Shown here piece by piece: positions 49,936 through 62,020 of a DNA stretch of 64,000 bases (within the stretch, counting starts at the first letter, position 1; every line of letters starts with the position of its first letter). Source of the DNA: Canna indica. Taxonomy: Eukaryota; Streptophyta; Magnoliopsida; Zingiberales; Cannaceae. Below the pieces are notes generated by a model. The model was not told the origin of the DNA and made no database searches. It worked only from the letters and a program-made list of their open reading frames with translations. The stretch lies in contig CP136892.1 of the NCBI GenBank assembly GCA_034359265.1, positions 81,150,001 to 81,214,000 on the forward strand, read 5' to 3'. The position numbers and the translations under genes were made by a program.

Positions 49936-50247
49936 CACTACTGGAATAATGGGCAGCAGCAACGACTGAAGCCGTTGTTGTGCCGTTATTGAAAATCATC
50001 AGCAACAGCGTGCAACGGCCCCGCACGTTACAACCGAGCCGTGGCAGAAAAACACGTTGCTGAGAACTTTGCAACGGATCAGCAATGGCCGCTCGGTCCG
50101 TTGCTAATAATATTATCAACAACGGCTTTGCCACGGACACGGGGCCGTTGCGGATAACATTATTAGCAATGATCTGAGAGGCCGTTAGTAAAAGACCGTT
50201 GCTAAGCTGTTGATGTAGGTCATTAGCAACGGCTTACGATACACTTT

Positions 50248-50292
50248 TAGTAACGGCTTTCCCACGGGCGACCGTGGGAAAGCCGTTGCTAA
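50248..50292. repeat. Palindrome in CACTA-A 3' region
   Basis: TAACGGCTTTCCCACGG inverted around GCGA; equivalent to 19716-19757, with one arm mismatch (TTAGTAAC against GTTGCTAA). Confidence 0.85.
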
Positions 50293-50576
50293 TGATGTAG
50301 ACCTGAAATCGAATTTTTTTTAAAATTCCAAACTTCCATTAATACATTGATACATTATCTGATACATAACTCACACACCCATACACTCATATATACATCC
50401 ATTCACACCTCACAAATACACCCAGATATACAACAAAATAATTATACTTATATTTATAATTATCCATAATCGTATAAAAATTATTCAAATTCAAAATTAA
50501 AGTATCAATATCCAAACAAAACAAATTAATCAAGTATAGTATCTAAGTAACAAAGTCAATATATATATATAAAATC

Positions 50577-52103
50577 TCACGATAACGATGGAGGAAGGTC
50601 TGGATCATATGGCGGGGTCTGGAGTGCTTGGGTGTACACCGGGATGGACTGACTCGTGGACGATGGATCAGATGATGCCGAGGGGATGCCTGCTCCGGTA
50701 TGAGTTGAGATGTTGCGTAGCATAGCATGCATCTCCGCCATCATTTGACTCTGATGCGCGACCGTCTCCTCCAGTATCCTTATCCTGCTACTCTGATCAT
50801 AATTGGACCTGGTGGTGGACGACCGCTCACTAGCGACCGGAAGGGTCGGTGCCCCAAGTGGGCCTAGCACAGCTCGCGCATGACTACTATCTGCAAAGCC
50901 ATATACGCGGCCGTGGTCCCAGCCACCTACAGCCTCGACCCACGCTCCTGCGTCAAAGTCCTCGGGGGTGCCCCCACGCTGCACCACCGTCTGAGTGTAG
51001 GTCTCCTACTCGAGTTTAATTTTTTGTTTCATATTTTTCATAAAATTTAAATTATAAATAAATAATGAATAATTTAAACAAATATACTTACCATAATGTA
51101 TGCAGCGCAGTTGTCAATATACTCCCCCATCCCATGTACTCGACGGCGAGTCCGCCAAACACCGTCATCAAGGAGGGTCGCTGGACAGTCCCGTCGTCCA
51201 ACAATGTCGTCTACATTTACAAAACAAATACATTAATTAGTACACAGAGTAACAAATAAAATATATAATTAAAAGTAATGTATACTTACCATACGGTTCG
51301 CGTGCACTACAAATGCAATAGAGCCGCCAGTGTGACGCGCTCCTCCACCTGACATGCGATTTCTAGCCGCAGTCCTAGAAACCTCCTGCCATCGATCCGT
51401 CGACCATAATGCACGAGCTGGTCCCATATATCCAGAGCAATCCAATCGGGGTCGTATCCCCAAGTCTCCGCGATGCTAGTGGTCCCAGCTCGGGCCATCG
51501 CCTGGGTCGGGCTTGCCCCAGCTGCCCGTTGTACCTCTGCCGGGAAATAGCTTCCCAGGCAGCGTAAATGAAGGACCTCTGGTCCTCATCCCATGTATAG
51601 CGAGCCTGCAAAATATTAATATCAGTACCAATATTAATCATCATATCATGCATGTATATAAAAAAATTTTAATACGTGCCTCAAACTCGCGCCATAGCAT
51701 GTCGACGTGCTCACTGGGCACGTGAGACCACGTGGGCCATGCCCCGTGCATGTATCGTCGAATGGTAGAAGATAAGCTCCTTGGCACTTCTTCTTGCTCG
51801 AACCCGCACAACAAAAATAAAATTTAATATTATATTATGATATAATGAATTTGTAATAATTCATAATTCACGATATATTACCGCTCCCCAATCTCGCTAA
51901 TGAATCTACGTGACTCTGTGGCTGATGGAGGCGCGCTGCCACCTGTTCGGCCCGCGTGGCTGCCTGCGTTTGGATGTACTAGCTTTAGCAGTATCATCGG
52001 CAGGAGGATCAGTAGCAGGAGGATCAGCAGCATTAGTAAGTGCTGCAGTCTCACCGATCGGAGACTCCAAAGCTCTCTTGCGACGATAACCACGGCCAGA
52101 CAT
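50577..52103 (-). pseudogene. TNP1-like gene of CACTA-A, broken
   Basis: Exon 1 starts at 52103 (MSGRGYRRKRALESP) and the last exon ends at 50577 (GGTPEDFDAGAWVEAVGGWD). Exon 3 has a 1-bp loss in the DQLV/GIW region (about 51415), which shifts the frame: DQLV is followed by HYGRRIDGRRF. Unlike CACTA-1 it keeps CAG (Gln) and TGG (Trp) in that exon. Confidence 0.82.
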
Positions 52104-52178
52104 ATCTAACGAATAGGCATATAATTAGATTATTATATATATAGTAGAGATATATTTAATATAAAATATACTTTGCAA

Positions 52179-53905
52179 TTATTCCTCATCATCTGAGTAA
52201 TAGTCTTCGAAATCTTCCTCTTCTTTATCTTCTTCATCTCTAGCTTCCTCAATTTCATGATCGTCATCATCAACATATTCAACTTCTAATTGAATTGACG
52301 CTGTGTCTGCATCCTCGAGTATTGGAATAATACGATCTACAGCAGGAGGATCATCTTCTTGATAGAAACCATCTGTCACATCAGGTATTGGCTCATTTTC
52401 TCCTGCTATCGAATCAATTTTTCCTCTACCTTTAGTCTTACAGACTACACGCCAATCTGCTCTATCTTTATTTCGAGCCGGATACTTCGCGTAATATACT
52501 TGTTCGGCTTGTGATGCCAATATAAAAGGCTCATTTGCTGCCAATTTGGATTTATAATTAACCTCAACAAGTTTATATTTTAGATGAACTTTCATGCCCC
52601 TTTCTGTTCTATCGAACCAATGACATCTAAATAGGATAACTGATTTTAAGCCGAAGTAGTGCAACTCTATCACTTCTTCCACCAGTCCATAAAAATCCAT
52701 ATCACATTCAACATAGGTTGTTCCTTTCACGCAAACCCCGGCATTCATCGTCTTCTTTGTAAATGCATATTCAACCGTGTAAAATTTATACCCATTAATA
52801 AAATATCCACTATAACATGACACTAGTCGCGACGGTCCACTAACAAACTCAAATATTCTTTCATCTATTTTAGCTATGTGATCTTTGCTGTAAACCTGAA
52901 TCCAAGTAGGGAAATCACGATTCCGTAATCTCTCCAATTCTTGATCGTTGTGAATAGAGTATTTTTGCACCATCTCGATGTCAAATATTTCAATGAATTA
53001 TTCAATCTCTGGATAATTGAGTAATACGTACAAGTGTGCCAAATGATACCTTCGTCGCTTAAGTGTCGAGATGGACGAGAACCAAAAGCACGACCAGAGT
53101 GACAAAATATATTTAAACATTCATCTGAATGTCGAACTCCCCCGTCATCGTTACGTGGAAGACGATCAAATCTTGTATGTACTGTCGATTTAAAGTAAAA
53201 TGAGCAGAATGTTGAAATTTCTTGCATGATATACGATTCAGATATTGATCCTTCAACAACTGTCGTGTTCTTTAATTTTTTCTTCAGACGATTCATGTAT
53301 CTTTCAAATAATTAAGTACATCCACCGGTATTGAACGAGGCCACCAACTCGTGCCTCGTATGCCAAGTGTATCGGTAAATGCTCCATCGAGTCAAAAAAT
53401 GCAGGAGAGAAAAACTGCTCCAGCTTGCATATAATTTCAACACTATTACTTTCAAGTGTTGATATATCTTCGACTCAAAGGACATTTGCACAAATATTTC
53501 TAAAAATCATACTTAATTCAGTCAACGGACCCCAAATATTATCAAGTAGAAGATCTCGAAATGCGATCGAAAACAATCTCTGCATGAATACATGACAATC
53601 ATGGCTCTTCATCCTTGATATTTTGCAATCATCGACGTTCACACATCGAGATAAGTTTGAAGCATGTCCATCGGGTAATCTGAGTTCTTTTAACCATTGA
53701 CAAACATCTTTGGTCTGCTGTTTATTTAACACATACGGGGCATTCGGTCTCAGATATCATCCGTTGACCTCTTGTAACTCCAACTTTGGTCTCTTACAAA
53801 GTATTTTCAGATCATGTCGGGCTTTGACATTATCTTTAGTTTTTCCGAAAACATCCATCAAAGTGTTGAAAATATTATCAAACACATTTTTTTCAATGTG
53901 CATGA
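52179..53905 (-). pseudogene. TNP2 C-terminal half of CACTA-A, truncated
   Basis: It matches CACTA-1 TNP2 from about LDVMHIEKNVFDNIF to the end (EDYYSDDEE). It keeps the DUF4218-type and DUF4216-type regions (52179-52973 is a clean 264-codon frame) but has stops and frameshifts between 52970 and 53480. The catalytic Transposase_21 region is missing. Confidence 0.87.
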
Positions 53906-55345
53906 CTCGAAACATTTAGAAAATAATCATCCATCCGACGAGTTCATACATTTATCATGACTCGAAACATGTACGCATCGACGAGTCACGTAGATTCATA
54001 TATCATGAATTATGAATCATTCATTAGCATGATTGGGGAGCGATAATATATCATGAATTATGAATCATTATAAATTTATTATATCAAAATATAATATTAA
54101 ATTTTATTTTTGTTGTGCAGGTTCGAGTAAAAAGAAATGTCAATGAGCATTTCTTCTACTATTCGACGATACATGCACGGGGCATGGCCTACGTGGTCTC
54201 ACGTGCCTAGCGAGCACGTCGACATGTTATGGCGCGAGTTTGAGGCACGTATTATTATTATTTTTACATGCATGATGATTAATATTGGTACTGATATTAT
54301 TATTTTGCAGGCTCGCTATACATGGGCCGAGGTCCAAAGGCCCTTCATTTATGCTGCCTGGGAGGCTATTTCCCGGGCAAGGTACAACGGGCAGCTGGGG
54401 CAGGCTCGGTCCCAAGTGATGCCCCGAGCTGGGACCACTAACATCGCGGAGACTCGGGGATACGGCCCCGGTTGGATTACTCCGGATATATGGGACCAGC
54501 TCGTGGGAATATGGTCGACGGATCCGATGGCAGGAGGTTTCTCGGAATACGGCTAGAAATCGCATGTCGGGGGAGCAGCGCGTCACACCGGCGGCTCTGT
54601 TGCATTTGCAGTGCACGCGAACCGTATGATAAGTATATCTTTTAATTATATATTTTATTTGTTACTATGTGTACTAATTAATGTATTTGTTTTGTAAATG
54701 TAGACGAGGGTGTTGGACGACGGAATTGTCCAGCGACCACTACTAGAAAAATGGTCATCAGCAACGGCTGATGCCGTTGCTGAGCCGTTGCTGAAGAGCA
54801 TCAGCAACGGCTGAGCCGTTGCAATAGAGCCGTGACAGAAAGTCGCGTTGCTGATGACTTCGCAACGGATCAGCAACGGCCGCTCGGGCCGTCGCTCAAA
54901 ACATTATCAACAACGGCCGCTCGGGCCGTCGCTAAAACTATTATCAGCAACGGGTTTGCCACAGACCCGGAGCCGTTGCTGATAACATTAATAGCAACGG
55001 CCGCTGAGTCCGTAGCAACGCCGTTAGTAAAACGTGGCTGATGACCAAAACCTGCAACCAGAAAATTTGAAAATTTCAAATTTCCATTGATACATTGATA
55101 CATTTATCTGATACATAACTCACACACCCATACCCTCATACACACATTCATTCACACATCACAAACACCTCATACACATTCATTCACACATCACAAACAC
55201 ACCAACATATATACATCAAAATAATTATACTTATATTGATAATTATCCACGATAGTATAAAAATAATTCAAATGCAAAATTGAAGTATCAATATCCAAAC
55301 AAAATAAGTTAAACAAGTTCAATATCCAAACAAAAAATCTCACGA

Positions 55346-56905
55346 TCAAGATGGAGGATGGTCTGGATTATATGGCGGGGTCTGGAGCGCTTGAGTGTAC
55401 ACCGGCGTAGACTGACTCGAGGACGACGGATTAGATGATGCCGAAGAGATGACTGGTTCGGGATGACCTGACAAGTTGCGTAGCATAGCTTCTATATTCG
55501 CCATCGTCTGACTCTGACGCGCCATCGTCTGACTCTGACGCTCCATCATCTCAGTCTGACGCGCGACTGTCTCCTCTAGTGTCCTTATCTTATTACTATG
55601 ATCATAACTGGATCTAGAGGTGGACGGCCGCTCACCAGCGACCGGAGGGGTCGGTGCCCCAAGTGGCCCTAGTACGGCTCGCGCATGACCACTATCTGCG
55701 AAGTCATATACGCGGCCATGGTCCCAGCCACCTGCGGCCTCGACCCACATTGCTGCGTCAAAGTCCTCGGGGGTACCCCCGCACTGCACCATCGTCTGAC
55801 TGTAGGTCTCCTGCTCGAGTTTGATTTTTTGTTTAATATTTATCATAAAACTTAAATTATAAATATATAATGAATAATTTAAACAAATATATAATTACCA
55901 TAATGTATGCATCGCGGTTGTGGATGTACTCCCCCGTCCCATGTGCTCGTCGGTGAGTCCGCTCAAACACCGCCATCGGGGAGGGTCGCTGGACACTCCC
56001 GTCATCCGACACCGTCGTCTACATTTACAAAACAAATACATTAATTAGTACACATAATAACAAATAAAATATATAATTAAAAGATATACTTACCATACGG
56101 TTTGCGTGCACTGCAAATGCAACAGAGCCGCCGGTGTGACGCGCTGCTCCTCCCGACATGCGATTTCTAGCCGCATTCCGAGAAACCTCCTGCCATCGAT
56201 CCGTCGACCATATCCCCATGAGCTGGTCCCATATATCCGGAGTAATCCAACTGGGGCCGTATCCCCGAGTCTCCGCGATGTTAGTGGTCCCAGCTCGGGC
56301 CATCGTTTGGGACCGAGCCTGCCCCAGCTGCCCGTTGTACCTTGCCCGGGAAATAGCCTCTCAGGCAGCATAAATGAAGGGCCTCTGGTCCTCGGCCCAT
56401 GTATAGCGAGCCTGCAAAATAATAATATCAGTACCAATATTAATATATCATCATGCATGTAAATAATAATAATAATAATACGTGCCTCAAACTCGCGCCA
56501 TAACATGTCGACGTGCTCGCTAGGCACGTGAGACCACGTAGGCCATGCCCCGTGCATGTATCGTCGAATAGTAGAAGAAATGCTCCTCGGCACTTCTTCT
56601 TGCTCGAACCTGCACAACAAAAATAAATTTTAATATTATATTATGATATAATGAATTTGTAATGATTCATAATTCATGATATATTACCGCTCCCCAATCA
56701 CGCTAATCAATCTACGTGACTCTGTGGCTGGTGGAGGCTGCCACCTGTTCGGCCCGCGTGGCCGCCTACGTCTGGATGTACTAGCCTCGGCAGTATCATC
56801 GGAATGAGGATCAGCAACAGGTGGATCAGCAGCATGAGTAAGTGCTGGAGTCTCACCGATCGGAGACTCCGAAACTCTCCTGCGTCGATAACCACGACCA
56901 AACAT
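55346..56905 (-). pseudogene. TNP1-like gene of CACTA-5, nearly intact
   Basis: Exon 1 starts at 56905 (MFGRGYRRRRVSESP) and the last exon ends at 55346 (YTQALQTPPYNPDHPPS). Exon 3 reads through the positions mutated in other copies (TPDIWDQLMGIWSTDRWQEV). One TGA (56361-56363 on the complement) replaces Trp in YAAWEA. The last exon has a longer coiled-coil-like Q/M-rich stretch (ERQSQTMARQSQTMANIEA). Best-preserved TNP1 here, one base from an open exon 3. Confidence 0.85.
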
Positions 56906-56931
56906 ATCTGTCGAACAGACATATAGGATGA

Positions 56932-57108
56932 TTATTGTATAAATAGTAGAGATATATTTAATAAAATATATACTTTACAGACATATATACTGTCGAAATT
57001 TCGATTCGAATAGGCGAAATTGAGGAAGTACGTTACGCCTAATCGAAACTCATTCGTTAAAGCTCCACGATCAAGACGTCGGTACATCCAACTTCGATCA
57101 GCCGACAT
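56932..57108 (-). pseudogene. TNP2 N-terminal stub of CACTA-5
   Basis: It starts MSADRSWMYRRLDRGALTN and continues to FAYSNRNFDSI, then jumps to the sequence that follows the TNP2 stop codon in CACTA-1. All catalytic parts are deleted. Confidence 0.85.
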
Positions 57109-57170
57109 GATTCTGTCAATCAATGACAATTTCTTTGGTTAATGTCTTTAGGTGAGATTGTCCTATTCCA

Positions 57171-57352
57171 TTTGTACTGCACTTACGTTGTTATTTTAAC
57201 TGTTAATTAATTATTCTAAATTTCGACAGCATCTCCCTACAGTTCTCCGAATACGCATATCATCTGGGCGCGTATCGAAGAACAAGAGAGATGTTGCCGA
57301 AATTTAGAATAATTAGTTAACAGTTAAAATAAAAACGTAAGTGCAGTACAAA
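57171..57352 (-). other. Large hairpin in CACTA-5
   Basis: Counterpart of 14092-14299. Arms begin TTTGTACTGCACTTACG and end with its near-perfect complement; the loop is near ATCATCTGGGCG. It is retained although the TNP2 gene next to it is deleted. Confidence 0.85.
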
Positions 57353-57549
57353 TAACTATATTCCCAAATTGTCCAATCAGGGACAATTCAAGAATTGTAC
57401 GTCGTATAAAAGATCATCTACTTCTTTTACACGAACATACAATTCCCGAACGGATCTAAGGTTTTGCTAAATCATATCCGATCATCGATGCGTACGTGAA
57501 ACATATCAACTCATCGGAGGATGATTATTTTCTAAATGTTTCGAGACAG

Positions 57550-57797
57550 TTCGAGTCCATATTGGACGATTTCGGGGCGCGTCCGAAGTGGACGATTCCG
57601 GCGCGAGTCCGAAGTGGACGATTCCGGCGCGAGTCCGAATTGCACGATTCCGGCGCGCGTCCGAAGTGGACGATTCCGGCGCGCGTCCGAAGTGGACGAT
57701 TCTGGCGCGAGTCCGAATTGGACGATACCGGCGCGCGTCCGAAGTGGACGATTCCGGCGCGCGTCCGAAGTGGACAATTCCGGCGCGCGTCCGAAAT
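57550..57797 (-). repeat. 26-bp minisatellite in CACTA-5
   Basis: About nine units of a 26-bp repeat with core GTCCGAAGTGGACGATTCC and spacer GGCGCG. Longest array of the family in this window. Confidence 0.9.
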
Positions 57798-59749
57798 TAA
57801 TCTAAACTGTAATAATTAATCTAACAAATTAAATAATTAATCTAAACAATTAATTAACAATTATAAAATAATTAATTAACAATTATAACATAATATAAAT
57901 TTTATATATAAATTATAAATTCCGGCGCCGGAGTCCACCCTCCGGCGCCGGCGTACAGTGGCCGGACACACTGTCCGGCCACTGCAGAAGGTCCGGCGGC
58001 GGCCATCGGCCGACCGCCGCCGGCCGAAACCCTAGAAATAGGGTTTCGGTCGGGTGATTCCCGCCGGCCGCAGGGAAGAGACGGCCGCAGGGAGGAGACA
58101 TACCTGAACAAGTCGGAAGCAGCGGTCGGCGTCGTCGGCGTCGGCAGCAGCGGCAGCGGCGGCGAGTTGCGTCGGCAGGAGCGACGGCAGCAGCGGGAGG
58201 AAGAAGGGTCGGGTGCGAGAGCGTGCCCTATATAAACTTATCAGCAACGGCTCACTCGCCCGTTAGAACGCCGTTGCTGATAAGTTATCATCAGCAACGG
58301 CTCACTTATCCGTTAGAAAGCCGTTGCTGAAAATTAAAATATCAGCAACGGCTCGCCTTTCCGTCCGAAAGCCGTTGCTGATAATTAAAATAATCAGCAA
58401 CAGCTCGGTTTTCCGTTAGAAAACCGTTGCAGATACAGTTTTCTGCAACGGCTCGAGCGGCCGTAAGAATGCCGTTGCAAATAGCAACGGCTTGAGCGGC
58501 CGTCGCTGATAGCCGTTGCTGAAGACGAAGTTTCTAGTAGTGGACCCTCCCCGATAGCGGTGTTTGAGCGGACACACCGTCGAGTGCATGGGACGGGGGA
58601 GTACGTCGACAACTGTGCTGCATTTATTATGGTAAGTATATTTGTTTAAATTATTCATTATATATTTATAATTTAAGTTTTATGAAAAATATTAAATAAA
58701 AAATTAAACTCGAGTAGGAGACCTACAGTCAGATGGTGATACAGCGCAGAGGCACCATCGAGGACTTTGACGCAGCAGCGTGGGTCGATGCTGCAGGTGG
58801 CTGGGACCACGGTCGCGTGTATGGTTTTGAAGATAGTGCTCATGCGCAAGCCATGCTAGGCCCACTTGGGGCACCGACCCCTCCGCATGCTGGTGAGTAG
58901 TCGTCGACCTCCAGGTCCAGATATGATCATAGTAGCAGGATAAGAACACTGGAGGAGACGGTCGCGCGTCAGACTGAGTTGATGGAGCGTCAGAGTTAGA
59001 TGATGGCGAATATCCAAGTTATGCTACGCAACTTGTCAGGTCATCCCGGAGCAGCATCATTTATCCATCGTCCTCGAGTCAGTCCACGCCGGTGTACACC
59101 CAGGCACTCCAAACTCCGCCATATGATCCAGACCATCCTCCATCGTCATCGTAAGATTTTTTTTATATTGACTTTGTTACTTTGATACTATATATATTTC
59201 AGTTTTATTTTGTTTGGATATTGATACTTAAATTTTGCATTTGAATAGTTTTTATTCAATTGTGGATAATTATAAATATAAGTATAATTGTTTTGATATA
59301 TATTTGAGTGTATTTGTGATGTGTGAATGGATGTGTGTATAGGTATATGGGTGTGTAAGTTATGTATCATTGTATTAATGAAAATTTGGAATTTTGAAGT
59401 TTTTCGATATCAGTATCTAGTAATCAGCAACGGCTTTCCAACGGTCGTTCGTGGGAAAGCATTTATTAAAAGTGTATCGAAAGCCATTGCTGAAGACCTA
59501 CAGCAACGGCTTAGCAATGGTCTTTCACTAACGGCGTTGCTACGAACACGCGGGTCGTTGCTAATAATTGTTATCAGCAACGGAACCGGGTCCGTGGCTA
59601 AACCGTTGCTGATAGTATTATTAGCAACGACCCGAGCAACCGTTGTTGATCTGTTGCTAAATTATCAGCAACGCATTTTTCTGCCACGGCTCCGTTGCAA
59701 CAGGCGGAGCCGTTGCACACCGTTGCTGATGCCCATTATTCCAGTAGTG

Positions 59750-59980
59750 ACCAGCCATATCATGTATGCGTTAATTGCATGTCTATGCTTTTAAAAATCA
59801 CAATAATTTCAAAACAACATTTACAGAATATTATAGAACAAAAATAATCATATACTACATGATAATTGGAAATAAAAAGTATGAACTATTTCATATTTGA
59901 GAATTTGAGGAGCATGTAAATAAAATGGTGGACCTAGAACATACTATGGGAATTTAGAGAGTTTATAAAAAAGATAACTG

Positions 59981-60044
<64 letters not shown>

Positions 60045-61589
60045 GGCATCTTTATTATGAATCACCATGACAATATCTGGTTGAGTAAAAATAAGATAGC
60101 ATTTAATTTATATACAAAGACCAATTTGCACATTCACTAAGCTATCACTACTGCTCCAAGACCTCTAACAAGTTTGTTTAGCATTAACCAGACACCTTAC
60201 AGCCTACTATATACTAAGACTTGTATAACAGTCAAAACCAATTTTGTATTACTGCAAAGCCTCATATTCTTTCTTGTTCATAACTGGAAAAATGACTTAG
60301 AGCAAATAAACTCCCCTTAGCTACTAATTCTTTGATATATCACCATATACTCCAGGTATAATTAGATTCTCTTAGTCTGATCTAGCGCATGGGATGTTCT
60401 TGCATTTTTCACCCGTAGCTGAATCAAAATATTCATATATTATATATTACTTATTCAGATTTTGTAAGGTATTTTATTATATTGTCTTGATCAATATATG
60501 TCGTCCAACATTAGTTGTAGTGGGATTTTCAAGGTGAAACTAAATAAATAAAATTAAGAACTAGTGACCGATAATATCATTTTTTTCTAATATTAATGTC
60601 CATCCTGATATCAGTAGACCATTCAATGGTCTATTGTAAATTAATTATGAATGAGAAGATTCATGCTACTAGACATGCAATTTATGTTTATATATATAAA
60701 AACACAATATCCATGCTTAAATTTTATGATAATGACAACATGATCAGAGCATAGAATTTCACTTTTGTTTTTAAAGAAACCAAATAACGACACTTAATGA
60801 GGAAAGACCAAATGAAAACATTCAATAATTAATTCACATGGATATTTAGAAGACTCCTTCAAAGACTATTACCTTTTTCTTGCCGATCTCTCAACCTGAT
60901 TTTGAATTGGTGAACAACAACCAAATGGTCTAGAAAGTAGAAAGGAAAGAGGGCTACCTTCCCTGCACTAGAGAACATCAAACCAAGCCATTAGAATCTT
61001 CGGTATATGACAACAAAAAGGGAAGAGACAACTTCTAAAAAAAAGTCAAACCCTTGCCATCAAAAACTAAGAAATTATCATCTCAAAGTCAGTAAAAGCG
61101 AATTAAAACAGAAGATCTTTAAAGATGGAGTTGTGTCATGCTGCCCAACAAAAATCTGAAATTTGATTTTGTAGAAATTGCACAATATCTAGGAAGAAAC
61201 GCCCTCAACCAAAACATTTGAGCAAAACAAAGCAGAACAGATTTTATTTATGGACTCTGAGCCAAGGAATCAAGGAAAACATCTAAGCGGAACAAAGCAA
61301 CCTAGTTATGGATTTGTATTTCCCTAATTGCTGGGACCAGATCATGGAGAGTGAAGGGAATTAGGAAGGCGAGGAAGGGAGGAGAGCGAGGTGTTGTCGT
61401 CGTGAGAGGAGAGTGAAGAAATTTGTCGGAGAGGAGAGTAGGAGGCGCGGAAGGGAGGCTGGGTAATGAAATTAATTTGTCGGCTAAAATATATAGGGCA
61501 TGGGAAAAATAAGATGTATAAATAAACGGGGAAGGGAGGCTGGGTAAGTTGTCGGCTGAAAATTTAAGATGTAATGAATAATTATAAAT
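59750..61589. other. Intergenic stretch
   Basis: No gene recognised. It contains a (TA)n run at about 59981-60039 and a purine-rich GAGAG/GGAAGG tract near 61330-61460 of the sort seen in plant leaders or transposon ends. Confidence 0.5.
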
Positions 61590-61982
61590 TGGTCGTCTAA
61601 ATTACCAACAGATTTTTTATCCGGTTGGTAAATTTGTTAGTAATACCAACAAAATGGGTCCGTCGATAATAAATCAGTCGATAATAAATTTGTTGGTAAT
61701 ACATTGAATCTATCTCCCCTGATAGCAACATTGGTCGTCGTTCCCATCACAGTGCTGCAACAATCCCCACAACTAGGTCGTCGTTGTCGGGCAACCGACT
61801 GCTGCAAAAGCATCCTTCGCCACATTGGCCTCTGATCGGTGTCAATATATCTTAGTTAGGCTCCCGTTATTAACCACTATTTTTCGACGCTTGCATAGGC
61901 GTCTATTTTGACATTTTGATTCATAGAAGCGTCAAAATGTTAGACCAGTTTGATGTCGAAATTTTCGTGATTTGTCGTAGTG
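61590..61982. repeat. Possible end of a second, decayed CACTA family
   Basis: Repeats of the type TTGGTAAATTTGTTAG and CCGTCGATAATAAAT resemble the GTCGGTAA subterminal repeats of other plant CACTA elements. A GACGCTT/GAAGCGTC inverted pair follows and the stretch ends GTCGTAGTG (TAGTG at 61978-61982). A matching left end was not found. Confidence 0.35.
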
Positions 61983-62020
61983 TCATGAGTACGACAGATG
62001 GAAGTTGATGAATCAAAATG

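Larger units (their letters stand above)
49936..53905 (-). mobile_element. CACTA-A, inverted right part (3' end, TNP1, partial TNP2)
   Basis: On the + strand it begins CACTACTGGAATAATGGGC, the reverse complement of a CACTA right end, preceded by CTC (GAG on the other strand). 3' subterminal repeats follow, then the palindrome 50248-50292, TNP1 and the C-terminal half of TNP2. It ends abruptly at 53905 in the TNP2 LDVMHIEKN region, where CATGAC joins TCGAAACATTTAG. Confidence 0.87.
54738..58542 (-). mobile_element. CACTA-5, complete deletion-derivative CACTA element
   Basis: Both ends are intact: CACTACTAGAAAAATGG at 54738 (3' end) and TTTCTAGTAGTG at 58542 (5' end, reverse complement CACTACTAGAAACTTCG). 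The 3-bp target duplication GAC is perfect (54735-54737 and 58543-58545). At 3805 bp it keeps the leader, minisatellite, hairpin and TNP1 but lost almost all of TNP2, and its 3' palindrome is missing. It sits in TNP1 exon 4 of CACTA-B. Confidence 0.95.
54010..59154 (+). pseudogene. TNP1-like gene of CACTA-B, interrupted
   Basis: The exon 1 tail is followed by GCGATAAT where other copies have GCGGTAAT, so the splice donor is lost. Exon 3 keeps TPDIWDQLVGIWSTD but then shifts frame by an extra C near 54524 (GATCCGATGG). Exon 4 is split by CACTA-5 at 54737/58543 with a GAC duplication. The last exon, about 58720-59154, has several stops. Confidence 0.8.
53906..59749 (+). mobile_element. CACTA-B, + strand remnant split by CACTA-5
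   Basis: 53906-53990 is shuffled 5' leader (TCGAAACATTTAGAAAAT, CGACGAGT). It jumps to the end of TNP1 exon 1 near 54000, so TNP2 is deleted. TNP1 continues to 54737, is interrupted by CACTA-5 and resumes 58543-59154. The 3' subterminal repeats end at 59749 with ATTCCAGTAGTG, followed by ACC. No left end belonging to it is certain. Confidence 0.8.

Noticed and set aside
57496..57819. Three parallel open frames with repeating RVRSGRFRR-type units
   Set aside because: Direct result of a 26-bp minisatellite, whose length is not a multiple of three, so all frames cycle; not a gene.
60148..60165. CACTACTGCTCC near 60.15 kb as a CACTA left end
   Set aside because: No subterminal GCAACGGC repeats follow and no partner end fits; chance match.
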